Source: Capsulimonadaceae bacterium
Lineage (GTDB): Bacteria > Armatimonadota > Armatimonadia > Armatimonadales > Capsulimonadaceae
Length of the DNA: 64,000 nt
Direction of reading: 5' to 3'
NCBI GenBank assembly: GCA_031292625.1
Contig: JARLGU010000065.1
Coordinates: forward strand, 1 to 64,000
The notes below the pieces were generated by a model. The model saw only the letters and a list, made by a program, of their open reading frames with translations, was not told where the DNA came from and made no database searches. Of the stretch, positions 53,073 through 61,556 are shown one piece after another. The position numbers and the translations under genes are program-made. Within the stretch, counting starts at the first letter, position 1; every line of letters begins with the position of its first letter.

Positions 53073-54304
53073 GGCGCGCCTCCAACATCCAGCTTCGTCA
53101 CCGTCGCGCTCACTGGTATCGCAAAACGCACGCCGGAACGGGTCGTGACTAGCACGTGGCTGGAAAACGACCCGGCAGGGACGTCCGCCGTCAGTCCGAT
53201 GCTCAGAATGACTTGACGCCGCCCGCCCGATGCCCGCCTATTTGCGGCCGTGCAGACAATGTACGGCGATCCCGTTTCAAAGCTAAGCCCCGAAATATCG
53301 ATCGAGCTTCCGGTAAGCCGGACCTCGACAGGCGACGTTTGCCCCGCCCTGACGAGACCAAAAACCGCTTCCGTGGGCATCGCCTGAACGTCCGCGACAA
53401 TCTCCGCGGTCACGGGGATATACGATGGCGAGTAGTCGCGGTTCTTGTCGCCAACGTCGTCATCCGACAGCAGCGTCAGCGTCGCGTTCACCTGTCCCAG
53501 CCTTGGCAGCTCGGCGATACTGACGTCGAACTCGCGATGCCCGGCAGAGGCTGTCGAGGGGTCCACGGGACGAACGATGACATTGGCATCGTCCGATAGT
53601 ATGCGGAAAGGAATGCTCGCGACCCGCGCATCAAGATCCACGGCAATGCGGCGGCTGGCGATCTGTCCGGCGGTCAGTTCTCCGAACGCGATGGAACCGA
53701 CGCTAAATTGCGCCGGACCAATGCTCGTCCCCGTTAGCGAGACAAACAAATCTCCGGCGTCGCTATGAACATACACCCCTTTGCGAACCTCGCCTGGCGG
53801 AAGCCGGGAGGCGTCGACGGTCGCAAGCAGCGTGGCGTACGCACCTGGAACAAGCGCAAAGGGCAGCGGGAGTTCCGCTCCTTCGCTCGCGGGCGCTGCT
53901 GTCAGCATTGCGGATGTGCAACCGCAAGACGTCGTGACGTTCTCGATATGGATAGGTCGCGAGCTGATATTGCGCAGCGTAATCGGAAACGACGCGGTCG
54001 GCAGATCGATTACCTTGAGGGTACCGAAGGTGTACTCATAGTTGCCTGGAGCAATGCGAGTGACACGGTTCCCGCCCACAACAACCAGCGCATCGTCCGT
54101 CCACAGCCGGTGCGGCAACGGTGGCTGATGCTTTGCGGCGGCCATTGGCCGGTTCGCGGTTGGCTTTGCGACCAGGGCGGCTTGCCTGATATTGCGCTTT
54201 GCGTGCTTGCGGACATGCGCTACCGCGTTCCCTTGCGGCAAGAAGAGAACGGCGCAGGACAGAGCGGCGAGCAAGCGCACTGAGAAAAGACGAAACGACT
54301 CCAT
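53069..54304 (-). CDS. Secreted DUF1573-family protein
   Basis: The 411-residue product has a signal peptide (LFSVRLLAALSCAVLFLPQG). The first Ig-like domain carries the DUF1573 hallmark IENVTTSCGCTSAMLT, and further Ig-like beta-sandwich domains follow (VSLTGTSIGPAQFSVGSIAF, ILSIGLTADVPAGSFSSHVL). DUF1573 proteins are periplasmic or surface proteins of unclear function, often near thiol redox proteins as here. The start at MESFRLF is set by the signal peptide; no good ribosome site is seen. Confidence 0.83.
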   Translation of the reverse strand: MESFRLFSVRLLAALSCAVLFLPQGNAVAHVRKHAKRNIRQAALVAKPTANRPMAAAKHQPPLPHRLWTDDALVVVGGNRVTRIAPGNYEYTFGTLKVIDLPTASFPITLRNISSRPIHIENVTTSCGCTSAMLTAAPASEGAELPLPFALVPGAYATLLATVDASRLPPGEVRKGVYVHSDAGDLFVSLTGTSIGPAQFSVGSIAFGELTAGQIASRRIAVDLDARVASIPFRILSDDANVIVRPVDPSTASAGHREFDVSIAELPRLGQVNATLTLLSDDDVGDKNRDYSPSYIPVTAEIVADVQAMPTEAVFGLVRAGQTSPVEVRLTGSSIDISGLSFETGSPYIVCTAANRRASGGRRQVILSIGLTADVPAGSFSSHVLVTTRSGVRFAIPVSATVTKLDVGGAP

Positions 54305-54453
54305 TGAATCTATTATTACACTGCGCGCTGGGAAATCGCCAACGTATGTGCGATGCAAACGCCGCAATTGAAATGGGGCCTGCTCCTTGAAACTGCGCCA
54401 ATACCGCACTCCGCGGAGCGTGAGGTAAACTTTAGCCGACAAGGAGATATGAC

Positions 54454-54969
54454 ATGATCGATCAGCCAATAGTTGGCATCATTATGGGGAGCGACTCGGA
54501 CCTGCCGGTCATGAGAGCAGCCCTCGACGTCTGCCGCGAGTTCGGCGTCCCGTGCGAAGTCGCGATTATTTCGGCCCACCGAACGCCGGATCGCGCCTTG
54601 GATTATGCGAAGACCGCCGCGGAGCGCGGGCTCAAGACAATTATCGCGGGCGCTGGCGGCGCAGCGCACCTTCCTGGAGTGATCGCCGCGCTGACGTCGC
54701 TGCCGGTCATCGGCGTGCCGGTGTCCCTAAAGCAGCTCGACGGCCTCGATTCCCTGCTTTCCATCGTCCAGATGCCCAAGGGCATTCCCGTCGCAACCGT
54801 CGGCATTGGCAATGCAGGGAATGCGGGGCTGCTCGCCGTTCGCATCCTGGGCGCGTCGGATCCCGAACTTCGCAAGAAGATCGATCTCTACCGAGACAAT
54901 TTGCGGGCGTCGGTCGAGAAGAAGCAGAGCCGCCTCGAAGAGGTCGGCGTCGACAATTACGTCCCGTAA
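54454..54969 (+). CDS. purE: N5-carboxyaminoimidazole ribonucleotide mutase
   Basis: The 171-residue enzyme converts N5-CAIR to CAIR in de novo purine synthesis. Class I PurE motifs are intact: [23 protein letters not shown] with catalytic H42, [11 protein letters not shown] and [25 protein letters not shown] lies before the ATG. purK is not adjacent; a TPR protein gene follows after 15 bases. Confidence 0.97.
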   Translation: MIDQPIVGIIMGSDSDLPVMRAALDVCREFGVPCEVAIISAHRTPDRALDYAKTAAERGLKTIIAGAGGAAHLPGVIAALTSLPVIGVPVSLKQLDGLDSLLSIVQMPKGIPVATVGIGNAGNAGLLAVRILGASDPELRKKIDLYRDNLRASVEKKQSRLEEVGVDNYVP

Positions 54970-54984
54970 CTCCGGAAGGCGGTC

Positions 54985-56226
54985 ATGATGGTCTCACCGA
55001 TTCGCCTCGTGTTCGTCCCCTGGGGCGCGGACAGCTTCGGCGATGATCTGTGGCTCTTCGAGAACGGTCTGATCCTCGTAATCGAGACGATGATCGACGC
55101 GCTGGAGCCGCGCGGCAGCAACGTCTACGCCGATCTGTACGATCAGCTCAGCGGTCAGACCATCCGCACCGCCCCCGTGCGTCCGCTCGGCGAGCCTCAG
55201 CTCGAGGTGCTGGGCACGCGCGCTCCAAAAGGCACGAACGCCATCGTCGACGGTGTTTTTACGGTCGAACGCGCGGGCGACGGAAGCCTTCGCCGAATCG
55301 AAGCGGCTCTGCGCCTCGTCCTCCTGCCTTCGCTGCGCGTAGAAACGCCGGATGCGTTCGTTTACGACCAGTTTTCATCCGCATCCGGCGCGATACTGCC
55401 CATAACCTCGTCCGAGTCCTTTCACGCCCTTGCGTTAGCCATGGCGCGAGTCCTGCTCGGCGAACTAGGCGCCGCGCTTCCGTCCGGCCTGACGCCAGCG
55501 GGCTTGATGCTGACCTCCCATTGGGAAGCGTTCCTGCACTTTATCAAGGCAAAGCGGCTGGCGCGCACGGCCGAAGAGAAAATCGGCTATTACCGGCAGG
55601 CTGTCGCGTTGGCCCCAGACTTCTTTTGGGCGCAATTTAACCTCGGTCAGATGCTCAAGCAGCAGGACGACTTTGTGTCCGCACGCAGGGCCTTTCTTGC
55701 CGCAAGCCACGGCGCTGGCGACGATCCGGCTATTCAAAGCGATGCGCTTTTCGAACTTGGGCTATGCTCGATCCACCTCGGCGACACGAAGACGGCGCGC
55801 GCCTTCTGGGACGATGCGCTGAGTCATGCGCCGCAAAACCCAAACCTCCTCGTGAATATCGCGGGAACGTACGAACAAGAGGAGGATTGGCTTCACGCGA
55901 TCGACTTGCACGAGCACGCCCTGGCGATCTCACCCGGTCACCACAAAGCGCTGGTCAGTCTCGCCCGGCTGCGAACGATGACGGGGCAGGTCGGCGCGGC
56001 GATCCCGCTGTATCATCGCGCGCTCGCAATCGAGCCCAACGACCCGCTGCGCGAAGCGATCCTCGGCGGATGCTACCTGTCGACGGGCGATGCGGAGAAC
56101 GCGCGCTTGCATCTCTCGCGCGCCGCACAGCTGGATCCTCCGCGCGAAGCCCCAATCGCGCCTGGCGAGCCAACGTCGCCAGGCGATTATGCGCGCACCG
56201 AGCTTGCGAAACTTGGCGAGCCGTAG
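54985..56226 (+). CDS. Cytoplasmic TPR protein
   Basis: The 413-residue protein has an N-terminal alpha/beta part (RLVFVPWGADSFGDDLWLFE) of about 180 residues that I do not recognise, then TPR repeats over 195-385 (FWAQFNLGQMLKQQDDFVSA, FELGLCSIHLGDTKTARAFW, LLVNIAGTYEQEEDWLHAID, AILGGCYLSTGDAENARLHL). No signal peptide or membrane helix. Tight spacing after purE suggests co-transcription, but a purine-related role cannot be claimed. Confidence 0.8.
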   Translation: MMVSPIRLVFVPWGADSFGDDLWLFENGLILVIETMIDALEPRGSNVYADLYDQLSGQTIRTAPVRPLGEPQLEVLGTRAPKGTNAIVDGVFTVERAGDGSLRRIEAALRLVLLPSLRVETPDAFVYDQFSSASGAILPITSSESFHALALAMARVLLGELGAALPSGLTPAGLMLTSHWEAFLHFIKAKRLARTAEEKIGYYRQAVALAPDFFWAQFNLGQMLKQQDDFVSARRAFLAASHGAGDDPAIQSDALFELGLCSIHLGDTKTARAFWDDALSHAPQNPNLLVNIAGTYEQEEDWLHAIDLHEHALAISPGHHKALVSLARLRTMTGQVGAAIPLYHRALAIEPNDPLREAILGGCYLSTGDAENARLHLSRAAQLDPPREAPIAPGEPTSPGDYARTELAKLGEP

Positions 56227-56264
56227 TCGCGATGGACGGCAGAATTGCCGCCGCGTCGCCCGCT

Positions 56265-57170
56265 CTATTCCTCGTCGGCCATTGGCGGCTCCTGATGGCG
56301 CGCGCAAACAGCCGCAAATTCCGCGCCAAGCATCAAGATAATCGTCGAGTAATAGATCCACAAAACCAGCAGGATCACATCCGCAAGCCCGCCATAAACG
56401 CCATGATTTGGGCGAAGCAAGAACGCCGCGAGCCCCTTCTTTGCAATTTCGAACATCAGGCTCGCGACCACTCCGCCTGCAAGCGCCGGCTTCCATCGGG
56501 TCGTCGCGGCAGGAAGCGTCTTGTAGACGATGGAGAACAGGGCTACGTTAAGCAAGACGGCGACGGCCTCCGCAACGATGCTCAGTGCCGCCGCCCCCTG
56601 ACTTTCTCTCCCGAAAAGCGGAAGCCAGCCGCTTAGGACGGCTTGAGCCGCGCCGGTGAGGAGGACCGAGAGAAAAAGGAGCGCGCCGTTGATGCAGAGA
56701 AGCGACAATGCAACCAGCCGGACTCGCAACCAGCTTCGCGTTTCGAGCACCTCGAATGAGACGTTCATTGCGACCGAACCGACGACATAAACCTGCATCG
56801 CCGACCAAACCAGAATGAGCAGGCCAATCCAAAAGGCTGGCGTGCTGCTGGCGGCCAGGGCGTCGATTCCGTGCACGACGGGCGGCGTAATGACATCGTT
56901 TGCGGCTGTTCTGGCGTCTCCGGAAGGAACAAACCTCGCGATCAGCGTATGCACCTGCGCAACCGCGACGCCGCGGTTCACCGTAAAGCCCAGCACGGCA
57001 ACGGCCAGCAGACTGGCAGGCGGGAGCGAAAGGATGAGAAAGAATGCCACCCCGGCCGCCGTAATCGATCCATTGTTCTTGCCGAAACGCCTGATCGCTT
57101 CGATGGGATATTTTAGCCACGGCCGCGACGCCGCGGCTTTGATCTCGTCCCTCATAACGCCCACATGCAC
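56265..57170 (-). CDS. YihY/BrkB-family inner membrane protein
   Basis: The 301-residue protein has six or so hydrophobic helices and the YihY/UPF0761 pattern: IRRFGKNNGSITAAGVAFFL, IYKTLPAATTRWKPALAGGV-like segment near residue 205 and the final LILLVLWIYYSTIILMLGAE-like helix (ADVILLVLWIYYSTIILML). Older annotation as ribonuclease BN is not supported. GGAG just before the ATG supports start 57170. Function in the envelope is unknown. Confidence 0.9.
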   Translation of the reverse strand: MHVGVMRDEIKAAASRPWLKYPIEAIRRFGKNNGSITAAGVAFFLILSLPPASLLAVAVLGFTVNRGVAVAQVHTLIARFVPSGDARTAANDVITPPVVHGIDALAASSTPAFWIGLLILVWSAMQVYVVGSVAMNVSFEVLETRSWLRVRLVALSLLCINGALLFLSVLLTGAAQAVLSGWLPLFGRESQGAAALSIVAEAVAVLLNVALFSIVYKTLPAATTRWKPALAGGVVASLMFEIAKKGLAAFLLRPNHGVYGGLADVILLVLWIYYSTIILMLGAEFAAVCARHQEPPMADEE

Positions 57171-57309
57171 TCCGGTTCGCTATTCACACCATCCCATATA
57201 CCATTCGGACATCAAGTTCTGATGTGAGGTCGACGGCCCTTTCAAAACAAAAATCATTTATCTTCTTGGATTGTGGAGGATAATTGTACAAAATCGCCAA
57301 CATGAGATC

Positions 57310-58158
57310 ATGCCGAGAATTACTGTCTTTTGCATGCTGCTCGTCTGTGCGACCATCTGCATGACCCAGTCATTTCGGGCCGGCGCCGAGCCTACGGGCG
57401 CGGACGGCATGAGCCCCACAGGAATCGTAACGGCATCGGACCGCCTTCCGCAGGACGTCGGCCAGTTGCTTTCAAGAATCCGGGAGGCCGGCTCGCAGCG
57501 CGACATGGACGGGCTTTACTCCCTTGCGGCATTCGCGCAAACCCCTCGGTACGATGACGATTCCGCCGTCAGTCTCATGAAAGCGCTCTGCGAGCAACTT
57601 ACCCAGGCAATTCCCGACCCCGCGCTCGAACGTCGTCGCGGCCAGCTGCTGGAGCAATGCGCTCAGTGGGCTCTCGCGACGCATTTGTCGATGCCCCTTG
57701 CCGACCAGGCCTATTTCATGTCCCGTCCGTTGCTGTCCGATACGCAGGTTACCGGAGATGCGTGGGTCTTGCGCCGGAAATCGCGTACGGATGCGTGGTT
57801 TACGCTCTGGCGCAAGCTCGACGCGCAAGAAGGGGCGCGCGGATACGCCAATGACGATCAGAGCGCGGCATCCAGCCGAGTCGCCTCCAGCCGTAGCGAT
57901 ATATACCCTCATATCACTCCAGGGCTCGAGAAAGATAGCCACAGCAGGCAAGACTCCAACGCCCTTCACCTCGCGAGCGTCCGCCGCTACTACACAAACG
58001 CCGCCGAGGCGTTCCTGATCTCCGCCTATTCACGCCCGCCGTACGATGTTGACGATCTTCGCCGGCGCCTGAACTCTCCTTTGGTCAGCGACGAGTTACG
58101 CTGGCGAATTCTGGGTAAGGTACTCTATAATATGAGCATCGCCCAATCGAAGAGCTAA
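57310..58158 (+). CDS. Secreted protein of unknown function
   Basis: The 282-residue product has an N-terminal hydrophobic signal (ITVFCMLLVCATICMTQSF) and a mostly helical body (DVGQLLSRIREAGSQRDMDG, LEQCAQWALATHLSMPLADQ, VDDLRRRLNSPLVSDELRWR). No catalytic motif or lipobox is apparent. The start at MPRITVF places the signal peptide at the very N-terminus; GAGATC is a weak ribosome site. It is divergent from the YihY-like gene. No family is recognised. Confidence 0.65.
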   Translation: MPRITVFCMLLVCATICMTQSFRAGAEPTGADGMSPTGIVTASDRLPQDVGQLLSRIREAGSQRDMDGLYSLAAFAQTPRYDDDSAVSLMKALCEQLTQAIPDPALERRRGQLLEQCAQWALATHLSMPLADQAYFMSRPLLSDTQVTGDAWVLRRKSRTDAWFTLWRKLDAQEGARGYANDDQSAASSRVASSRSDIYPHITPGLEKDSHSRQDSNALHLASVRRYYTNAAEAFLISAYSRPPYDVDDLRRRLNSPLVSDELRWRILGKVLYNMSIAQSKS

Positions 58159-58245
58159 AGGCGAGCGTTCAGGATGTCCTTTTGCAGAGCGTCAGGCGGA
58201 GTTTCGCCTGACGCACACGCGGGACAAGCTAAAATTCGTGAAGAA

Positions 58246-58863
58246 ATGTTAAAGCGCACCGGCCACATCAGTCCGTTTGGGCAGGCGCTCGATGGTCTCC
58301 TCAACGAGCACGACCTGCGAGAACCGCTTCGCCCGCATACGGCGCGGGTCATTTGGGACGAAGTCGTCGGCCCGGAGATTGCGGCGGCGAGCGGTGCGAG
58401 CGCGGTTCGCGGCGGCGTCTTGTTCGTCACCGTCCGGTCGGCTGTGTGGGCGAACGAGCTTGCCTTTTACAAGAAAGACATCCTCGACCGGCTGAACGAC
58501 CGTCTTGGCGGCAAGGTTATTTCGGATATCCATTTCAAGGTGAGCGGCCGGACGCCTCCGGCGTTAAAGACATCCCCCACCCTCCCCGATCGGCCGGACG
58601 ATGAAGCGCTTCGCGATATCAAGGCGTCGGGACCGCTGGCGGACGCTGCCCGGAGGCGCACTGGCGTGGGCGATCCCAACGTCGACGAAACGCTCGACCA
58701 CGTGCTCTGCAAGGCGGCCAAAGCCCAAACATGGAAGCGCGAGCATGGTTGGATCCCCTGCCGGTCCTGCGGAACCCTTTTCGACCCGGCAGAAAGCGCA
58801 CCGGGAACGACCGACTGCCTCTATTGCCTCACGCTGCGCCACGGGCGGATGTTGGGTTCTTGA
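58246..58863 (+). CDS. DciA-like (DUF721) protein with C-terminal zinc ribbon
   Basis: The 205-residue product has a DUF721 domain in the first 105 residues (VIWDEVVGPEIAAASGASAV, VLFVTVRSAVWANELAFYKK, RLNDRLGGKVISDIHFKV), the core of the replicative helicase loader DciA. Unusually the C-terminus adds PCRSCGTLFDPAE and DCLYCL, two CxxC pairs of a zinc ribbon. The start at MLKRTGH is chosen by domain fit. Position near parAB and recA agrees with a chromosome replication role, possibly close to the origin. Confidence 0.8.
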   Translation: MLKRTGHISPFGQALDGLLNEHDLREPLRPHTARVIWDEVVGPEIAAASGASAVRGGVLFVTVRSAVWANELAFYKKDILDRLNDRLGGKVISDIHFKVSGRTPPALKTSPTLPDRPDDEALRDIKASGPLADAARRRTGVGDPNVDETLDHVLCKAAKAQTWKREHGWIPCRSCGTLFDPAESAPGTTDCLYCLTLRHGRMLGS

Positions 58864-59103
58864 GCGCCGCGAGGCTCAAAATCTCGCCATCCGTTTCGGC
58901 CCGCATAGCGGACAGCTGATTCTTAAATTCGAGAAATTGTGTGATAATCTTGGTGGGACATGGTAAGTCGAATCGCGTCATGGGCAATCCTTACGAGTTT
59001 CTTTGACTTACTCCCTAAAGATTTTGGGTCAGGTATCCATAATATAGGTTGGAAGTTCTCTGGAAGCCAGAATCTTCGCTTAGGCTCGGGGTTATCCCCA
59101 GCC

Positions 59104-59201
59104 GTTTAAGGGCAAACCTGCGGAAACGCAGGGACGCAAAGCCTACGGGTCTACGGTGATCTCGCAATACGAGGCGCTATGATAGCCAGGCCGCCGCTAA
59201 A
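59104..59201 (+). ncRNA. Class I cyclic-di-GMP riboswitch (GEMM-I)
   Basis: The aptamer core is near-canonical: GGGCAAACC, tetraloop stem TGCGGAAACGCA, GGGACGCAAAGCC, ACGGGTCT, and the 3' part ATGATAGCCAGGCCGCC. TTTA (59105-59108) and TAAA (59198-59201) can close the outer stem. A separate GGCT-C-GGGG/CCCC-AGCC hairpin lies just upstream (59083-59103). The flgM-like gene starts 58 bases downstream. Ligand is c-di-GMP by family; the direction of control is not determined. The rest of the 396-base gap 58864-59259 shows no gene. Confidence 0.92.
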
Positions 59202-59259
59202 TACCCGCGTTAAGGGTGTTCCATGAGACATAGTATAAGATCGTAAGGAGCACTCTATT

Positions 59260-59568
59260 ATGAGAATTACAGGGGAACAGTCGAACGCCGCATCGCGCAT
59301 CAACTCCGTAAGCGGAGCGCATGCGCCAGCCGCGGCCCAATCCGGTGCGGATGAGTCGCCGATGAGTTCGGCGGCAACTGCAACGTTTTCGGCACGGGCT
59401 CAGGAAATTTCGCGGGCTAAGGCTGCTGTAAACGCTGCTCCGGATACCCGTGATGACCTGGTCAGTTCCATCAAGGATCGCGTCGATGCCGGAACGTACA
59501 ATCCGAGCAGTGATGACATCGCGGAAATGATGCTGCGACGCCACGCTGCGGACAACATGGGCGGTTAG
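59260..59568 (+). CDS. flgM: FlgM-like anti-sigma-28 factor
   Basis: The 102-residue protein starts MRITGEQSNAASRINSVSG, similar to FlgM N-termini, has a disordered Ala/Ser-rich middle, and ends with the FlgM C-terminal motif DDLVSSIKDRVDAGTYNPSS then DDIAEMMLRRHA, the sigma-28-binding helices. It would hold back the flagellar sigma factor until export. AAGGAG precedes the ATG. The c-di-GMP riboswitch in its leader links it to the motile-sessile switch. Two hairpins with T-runs follow. Confidence 0.82.
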   Translation: MRITGEQSNAASRINSVSGAHAPAAAQSGADESPMSSAATATFSARAQEISRAKAAVNAAPDTRDDLVSSIKDRVDAGTYNPSSDDIAEMMLRRHAADNMGG

Positions 59569-59581
59569 CGGCACGTTCAGG

Positions 59582-59607
59582 GCGGCAAGCCGCGCACGTT
59601 TTTTTGC
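59582..59607 (+). terminator. First terminator-like hairpin after flgM
   Basis: CGGC-AA-GCCG with flanking G-C is followed by CGCACG and seven T. The stem is short but the T-run is good. Confidence 0.5.
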
Positions 59608-59609
59608 GC

Positions 59610-59647
59610 AAAGCACTACGGTCACGTCAGACCGTGGTGCTTTGTTA
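59610..59647 (+). terminator. Strong intrinsic terminator after flgM
   Basis: AAAGCAC-T-ACGGTC pairs with GACCGT-G-GTGCTTT around a six-base loop and is followed by GTTATT. It separates the flgM unit from parA. Confidence 0.8.
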
Positions 59648-59780
59648 TTATGCAACCCTAATGCAAACATGTGTTCGTTTTCTTGGCAACGCATCTATCC
59701 CCCTACCCCATTTTCCGCGCCAAACTGTTCATTTCGTCTCTCTCTTGCCGCATTGACCGAATTGTTGGTAAACTGTTGGA

Positions 59781-60569
59781 ATGGCGACGAAGCGTGAAGC
59801 CCGGATATTGGCGGTGGTCAATCAAAAGGGCGGTGTTGGAAAAACGACAACGGCGGTCAATTTGTGCGCTTACCTAGCGCAAGCCGGCAAGCGAGTCTTG
59901 CTGGTCGACTGCGATCCTCAAAGCAATGCGACAAGCGGCGTCGGGCTAGACAAGGCGGCAGTCACGACAGGTCTCTACGATGTTCTCGTTGAGAATGTCC
60001 CGTTCGCGGACATCATCGTCAAGGACGTCGCGGACATCAAGGGTTTTGATCTCGCGCCGTCAACGATCGACCTGTCGGGTGCGGAGATGGTGCTGTACAC
60101 GGAGCAGAACTTTGCCCGAGAATCGGTGCTTGCCCGTGCGATGAAGGATGTTCGCGGCACGTACGACTACATTTTCATCGACGCGCCTCCTTCGCTCGGT
60201 CTGATCACGATCAATATATTGACCGCATCGAGCGGCCTGATCATTCCCATTCAGTGCGAATACTACGCGCTGGAGGGTATCAGTCAACTGCTAAGCGTCG
60301 TCGAGCGCATCCAGGAGCGTCTGAACACGGCGCTTTCGATCGACATGGTGGTGCTGACGATGCAGGACTACCGGACAAACCTTTCGCAGCAGGTCATCAG
60401 CGATGTTCGCGATTACTTTGGCGACAAGGTTGCGCGCACGCTCATTCCTCGCAACGTACGCCTGAGCGAAGCGCCAAGTTACGGACAGCCGATCAGTCTC
60501 TACGATGCAAAATCGAAGGGCGCCGCGGCTTACGCACAGCTTGCGAAGGAGGTCATCGAAAAGCTATGA
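59781..60569 (+). CDS. parA: Chromosome-partitioning ATPase ParA/Soj
   Basis: The 262-residue protein has the deviant Walker A NQKGGVGKTTTAVNL, VLLVDCDPQSNAT, YIFIDAPPSLGLITIN and the C-terminal VIPRNVRLSEAPSYGQPI-like block (LIPRNVRLSEAPSYGQPISL), all typical of chromosomal Soj/ParA. It forms ATP-dependent gradients on the nucleoid to move ParB-bound origins. The stop overlaps the parB start (ATGA). Confidence 0.97.
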   Translation: MATKREARILAVVNQKGGVGKTTTAVNLCAYLAQAGKRVLLVDCDPQSNATSGVGLDKAAVTTGLYDVLVENVPFADIIVKDVADIKGFDLAPSTIDLSGAEMVLYTEQNFARESVLARAMKDVRGTYDYIFIDAPPSLGLITINILTASSGLIIPIQCEYYALEGISQLLSVVERIQERLNTALSIDMVVLTMQDYRTNLSQQVISDVRDYFGDKVARTLIPRNVRLSEAPSYGQPISLYDAKSKGAAAYAQLAKEVIEKL

Positions 60570-61477
60570 CAAACGAGAAAGCTCCAAAGCGCGGTCTGGG
60601 CCGCGGCCTATCGCATCTCATCCCGGGCGCCGCCGTACCGGTGGACGCTGCGGCATTGCCGGAGGCGGCGGCGAACACGGAGGAGGGTATGCGGATGATC
60701 CCTCTGACCAAGATCGCGCTCAATCCCTACCAGCCTCGCGAGTCCTTCGCGCCCGACGAGTTGGCGGACCTTACGGAGTCGATCAAGGAGCACGGCGTGC
60801 TGCAACCGATCGTCGTCCGGCCCAAGCGGCCCGGCGCATGGGAGCTGGTCGCAGGCGAGCGTCGCTTCCGCGCGGCAACGGCGGCTGGATTGAAGGACAT
60901 TCCGGCGGTTGTCAAAGATCTGGATGATCGTTCGGCTCTTGCGCTCGCGGTCATTGAAAACATTCAGCGCGAAAACTTGAACGCAATTGAAGCAGCGCGC
61001 GCGTACAAGCGGCTACAAGACGAGTTTGGTCTCAACCAATCCCAGGTCGCGCGCGAAGTAGGCAAACCGCAGCCCACCGTTGCAAACGCGCTTCGCCTCT
61101 TGCAGCTCCCCGAGCCGGTTGTCGCAAGCGTCGCATCCGGCGAGATCACGGAGGGCCACGGCAAGGCCATATTGGCAATCGACGACGACGAAAGTCGCGT
61201 AAGGCTCTGGCGCGAAGTCGTGGACAAGAAGCTTAACGTGCGGGAAACCGAACGTCGCGCATCCGCAATCCGGAACGCGCCGCGCGAAATTATTCCACGT
61301 GGAATAACCAACAACGAGGAAACGCTGCACATCGAGGCCCTCGAAGAAGACCTCAGCCTTGTCCTTGGCGCGAAAACTCGCATCCGAATGACCAAACCAA
61401 ACCGCGGCGTCGTTGAAGTCGCCTTCTACGAGCGCGAGGAGCTCGACGCCATTATCGACCGCCTTCTCCGCCGATAG
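60566..61477 (+). CDS. parB: Chromosome-partitioning protein ParB (Noc/Spo0J family)
   Basis: The 303-residue CTPase/DNA-binding protein has the N-terminal ParA-activating peptide KRGLGRGLSHLI, the ParB N-domain with Box motif VAGERRFRA, a helix-turn-helix (LNQSQVAREVGKPQPTVANA) and a C-terminal dimerisation region. ATGA overlap with parA gives the start. One parS-like palindrome lies inside the gene and a second covers its stop codon. Confidence 0.97.
   Translation: MTNEKAPKRGLGRGLSHLIPGAAVPVDAAALPEAAANTEEGMRMIPLTKIALNPYQPRESFAPDELADLTESIKEHGVLQPIVVRPKRPGAWELVAGERRFRAATAAGLKDIPAVVKDLDDRSALALAVIENIQRENLNAIEAARAYKRLQDEFGLNQSQVAREVGKPQPTVANALRLLQLPEPVVASVASGEITEGHGKAILAIDDDESRVRLWREVVDKKLNVRETERRASAIRNAPREIIPRGITNNEETLHIEALEEDLSLVLGAKTRIRMTKPNRGVVEVAFYEREELDAIIDRLLRR
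61290..61307. promoter_or_regulatory. parS: parS-like palindrome inside parB
   Basis: The 18-bp perfect palindrome TTATTCCACGTGGAATAA contains the TTCCACGTGGAA core that fits the bacterial parS consensus. It encodes an IIPRGIT segment of ParB. ParB is expected to load here. Confidence 0.85.
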
Positions 61478-61499
61478 TTATTCCACGTGGAATAACTAT
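61474..61499. promoter_or_regulatory. parS: parS-like palindrome overlapping the parB stop codon
   Basis: A 26-bp perfect palindrome with the same TTATTCCACGTGGAATAA core extends four bases further on each side than the site inside parB and includes the TAG stop of parB. The two sites are 184 bases apart. Confidence 0.88.
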
Positions 61500-61556
61500 T
61501 CCGGCTCAAAGCGGCCGTCATGCTTATCACAATGACTATCAAGGACGTGTTCTGCC

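Noticed and set aside
60254-60565. Longer N-terminus for ParB
   Set aside because: It overlaps parA in another frame; the ATGA junction and the KRGLGRGL motif fix the start at 60566.
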